DNA from: Pseudoxanthomonas suwonensis 11-1 | Lineage (GTDB): Bacteria; Pseudomonadota; Gammaproteobacteria; Xanthomonadales; Xanthomonadaceae | NCBI RefSeq assembly: GCF_000185965.1 | Contig: NC_014924.1 | Span: 1,736,001 to 1,800,000 of the forward strand | Direction of reading: 5' to 3' | DNA length: 64,000 bases | In this document: in pieces, positions 62,570 through 64,000 of the stretch | How the letters are laid out: every line of letters begins with the position of its first letter | Position numbering within the stretch: position 1 is the first letter of the stretch | Notes under the pieces: generated by a model | Seen by the model: the letters and a program-made list of their open reading frames with translations, nothing else | Databases searched by the model: none | Told to the model about the DNA's origin: nothing | Made by a program: the position numbers and the translations under genes

Positions 62570-63220
62570 TGCGTGTGCTGCACCGGAAGTCGGGGAATCA
62601 CCCCGATTCTAGTGCTTGCACCCGAAACCGATTGGCGCGCTGCAGCGTGACTTTCGTCAAAAGGTGCGGGGGTTGGCAGTTGCCTGGCTATTAAGCCTTC
62701 CCGTCGGAGTGGGGCGGCGTTGCCCTACTCCCCACTCCTTTCAGAGAGGGCGCCGGCGGTGAGGGCCGGGAGTGCAGCGTATTCGCACCCCGCGTTGCGC
62801 GGCCGTTCGCTCGCGTATGGATTGGACCCTGCGCGAGACAACGAGCTGCGCGAGACAACGAGCACGAGTTGTCCGCTCGCATGCGTGCATTGCTACGCGG
62901 CGACCCTCTGCCTGGACGCGCAGCCAGGGCCGGCCCGACCCGCGTCAGCATCAGCGACAGCACCCAAGCGTCCAACGGCATGCGCGCGCCAGTAACGCGC
63001 AAGTAATGCATCTCACCTGACGGGATGCAGGTGGTTGTGGCGCTCGTGTAGCCCGGGTAAGCGAAGCGCACCCGGGGCCTCGCATGAAGCGGGCGTCGTC
63101 GAGGAACCAGGCCGCACCGTCATCCCGGATGCGGCCTTTGGCCTTATCCGGGCTACGAAGCGCGGCGACCGGCCCCTCTCCCATGGGGAGAGAGGGGCGG
63201 CTGAGCGCCAAGCGCTTCGC
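62570..63220. other. Large intergenic region with repeats
   Basis: A 651-bp gap upstream of icmF. It holds a 17-bp tandem duplication TGCGCGAGACAACGAGC (62830-62846, 62847-62863), a GTAGCCCGGGTAAGCG palindromic element with its partner (63049-63158) and a CCCCTCTC / GAGAGGGG hairpin (63173-63197) that may end the outer-membrane protein transcript. Open frames here look repeat-derived; I do not call a gene. Confidence 0.6.
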
Positions 63221-63904
63221 TCAGAACCGCGCTTCGATGCCGAAGGTGACCGTGTCGGCGCGGTTGAACTCGATGTAATCCCAGTCGTAGTCGTAATAGT
63301 ACGAATCCGCGTAGACGTAGGCGGTGTAGACCAGGTTGAGGTTGACGTTGCGGTTGAGGTCCACGCCGATGCCGAAGCCGGCGTAGCCGCCGTCCATGTT
63401 GTCGGACCAGCCGTCCCCGCGCATGTCGGCGTCGAAGTAGCCGGCGCGCACGACGGCGTACCACGGGTTGCGCGCACCGAAGTTGAAGCGGCCGTTGAAG
63501 CCGATGCTGCGGAACTTCACTTCCTCGGCATACCAGCCGTCGTCGCTGGTATCGGCGAGGCGACCGGCGGCCACTTCGATGCCCAGCAGGGCGATCGGGC
63601 CGGCCTGCCACCGGTAGCCGGCATTGACGCCGAGCGCGTTCTGGTCGAGGTCCTCGTAGACCCAGCCCTTGCCGGCCTGGGCACCGATGAAGAAGCCACC
63701 GCGATCACGCTGCCCATGGCGCTCGTACTCGGCGCGGCGGTATTCCATCGCCGCCGGCAGCGCGGGTTCCTGCGTCGGCGTGGCGGCCGGGGTTTCCTGG
63801 CCCTTGCGGTAGTCGTTCCAGGCCTGCGAGACGGCCTGGGCCTGCGCGGTCTGGATGCCCACCGCGAGCAGCAGCGGGACGAACAGGATGGCGTGACGCT
63901 TCAT
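63221..63904 (-). CDS. Outer-membrane beta-barrel protein
   Basis: A 227-residue exported barrel protein. Signal peptide about 1-20 (ending TAQAQA), a short Pro/Ala spacer, then about eight amphipathic strands: FFIGAQAGKGWVYED, GVNAGYRWQAGPIALLGIEV, IGFNGRFNFGARNPWYAVV, FGIGVDLNRNVNLNLVYTA, ending TVTFGIEARF with terminal Phe as in OMPs. An acid- and Tyr-rich loop (ADSYYYDYDWDY) is notable. It resembles OmpA/OmpW-like small barrels; no function assigned. A hairpin follows the stop. Confidence 0.85.
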   Translation of the reverse strand: MKRHAILFVPLLLAVGIQTAQAQAVSQAWNDYRKGQETPAATPTQEPALPAAMEYRRAEYERHGQRDRGGFFIGAQAGKGWVYEDLDQNALGVNAGYRWQAGPIALLGIEVAAGRLADTSDDGWYAEEVKFRSIGFNGRFNFGARNPWYAVVRAGYFDADMRGDGWSDNMDGGYAGFGIGVDLNRNVNLNLVYTAYVYADSYYYDYDWDYIEFNRADTVTFGIEARF

Positions 63905-64000
63905 TGGCTTCTCCCCTGAATGGTTGGCCCCTGCATCCATGCGGATCGGGGACGGGCCGCCGGTGGCGGACACGGGAGTACGGCCGTGCTGGACGGCCAT

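Noticed and set aside
59630-62650. A 1006-codon plus-strand frame
   Set aside because: Antisense to icmF, which has clear family motifs throughout; the frame is a composition artefact.
62570-62720. Cobalamin riboswitch upstream of icmF
   Set aside because: Searched by eye for the B12-box GCCACTG and the flanking stems; not found.
62720-62995. A 91-residue protein upstream of icmF
   Set aside because: The sequence is a mosaic of repeat-like strings (LLSERAPAVRAG type) common as over-annotated frames; no ribosome site.

Overview
The window is GC-rich, densely coded chromosome from what looks like a Xanthomonadaceae gammaproteobacterium (Pseudoxanthomonas/Lysobacter/Stenotrophomonas type). The evidence is the TonB-dependent receptor, the lignocellulose-degrading enzymes, IcmF, and intergenic palindromic repeats of the GTAGCCCGGATAAGG and AAAGGGGACGGAGGGAATTA types with their REP-associated tyrosine transposases (RAYT). 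The genus is an inference. I saw no rRNA, tRNA or CRISPR array.

Layout. 1-13 kb: end of a PQQ-type sugar dehydrogenase, an SDR, a VOC protein, a large periplasmic-sensor diguanylate cyclase, a YaiI-family protein, a GH3 glucosidase divergent from a secreted esterase, a TonB-like proline-rich protein and a secreted metallopeptidase-like protein. 13-22 kb: a ROK-like protein whose two lobes appear in permuted order, a 110-bp tandem REP array, a GH5 glucanase, a NIPSNAP protein, a minus-strand run (YqcI/YcgG, DUF1989, DUF6151, HhH protein), a serine hydrolase, an Old Yellow Enzyme and an MBL-like protein. 22-35 kb: a DUF3883 protein, amidohydrolase, hemerythrin, DUF4344 peptidase, a flavoprotein, a GFA protein, and a minus-strand operon of secreted propeller-like protein, TonB receptor and PhoD phosphatase. 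35-40 kb: a restriction-modification island with C5 methyltransferase, Vsr and two different PD-(D/E)xK-type nucleases. 40-50 kb: small lipoproteins, a VOC protein, a striking 6 x 42-bp repeat array bounded by palindromes, a PIN-like protein, an RluA-type pseudouridine synthase and a GH11 xylanase lipoprotein. 50-58 kb: GH51 arabinofuranosidase, a RAYT relic, a RAYT gene split by an IS3 element, then an AT-richer three-gene cassette (DNA methyltransferase, DUF262, HEPN). 58-64 kb: decayed copies of nearby genes, icmF with repeats inserted in frame, and an outer-membrane protein.

How genes work together. GH3, GH5, GH11 and GH51 enzymes plus the secreted esterase form a dispersed arabinoxylan/glucan-degrading set. 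The propeller-TonB receptor-PhoD operon suggests uptake and hydrolysis of a phosphoester. Two foreign-looking islands, the Vsr-linked R-M locus and the methyltransferase-DUF262-HEPN cassette, are the likely defence loci. The cassette is the best candidate for a little-described system: its genes abut or overlap, it lies between a RAYT/IS3 scar and a decayed second copy of the icmF 3' end, and it combines a modification enzyme, a ParB-fold nuclease/NTPase and a HEPN RNase-type protein.
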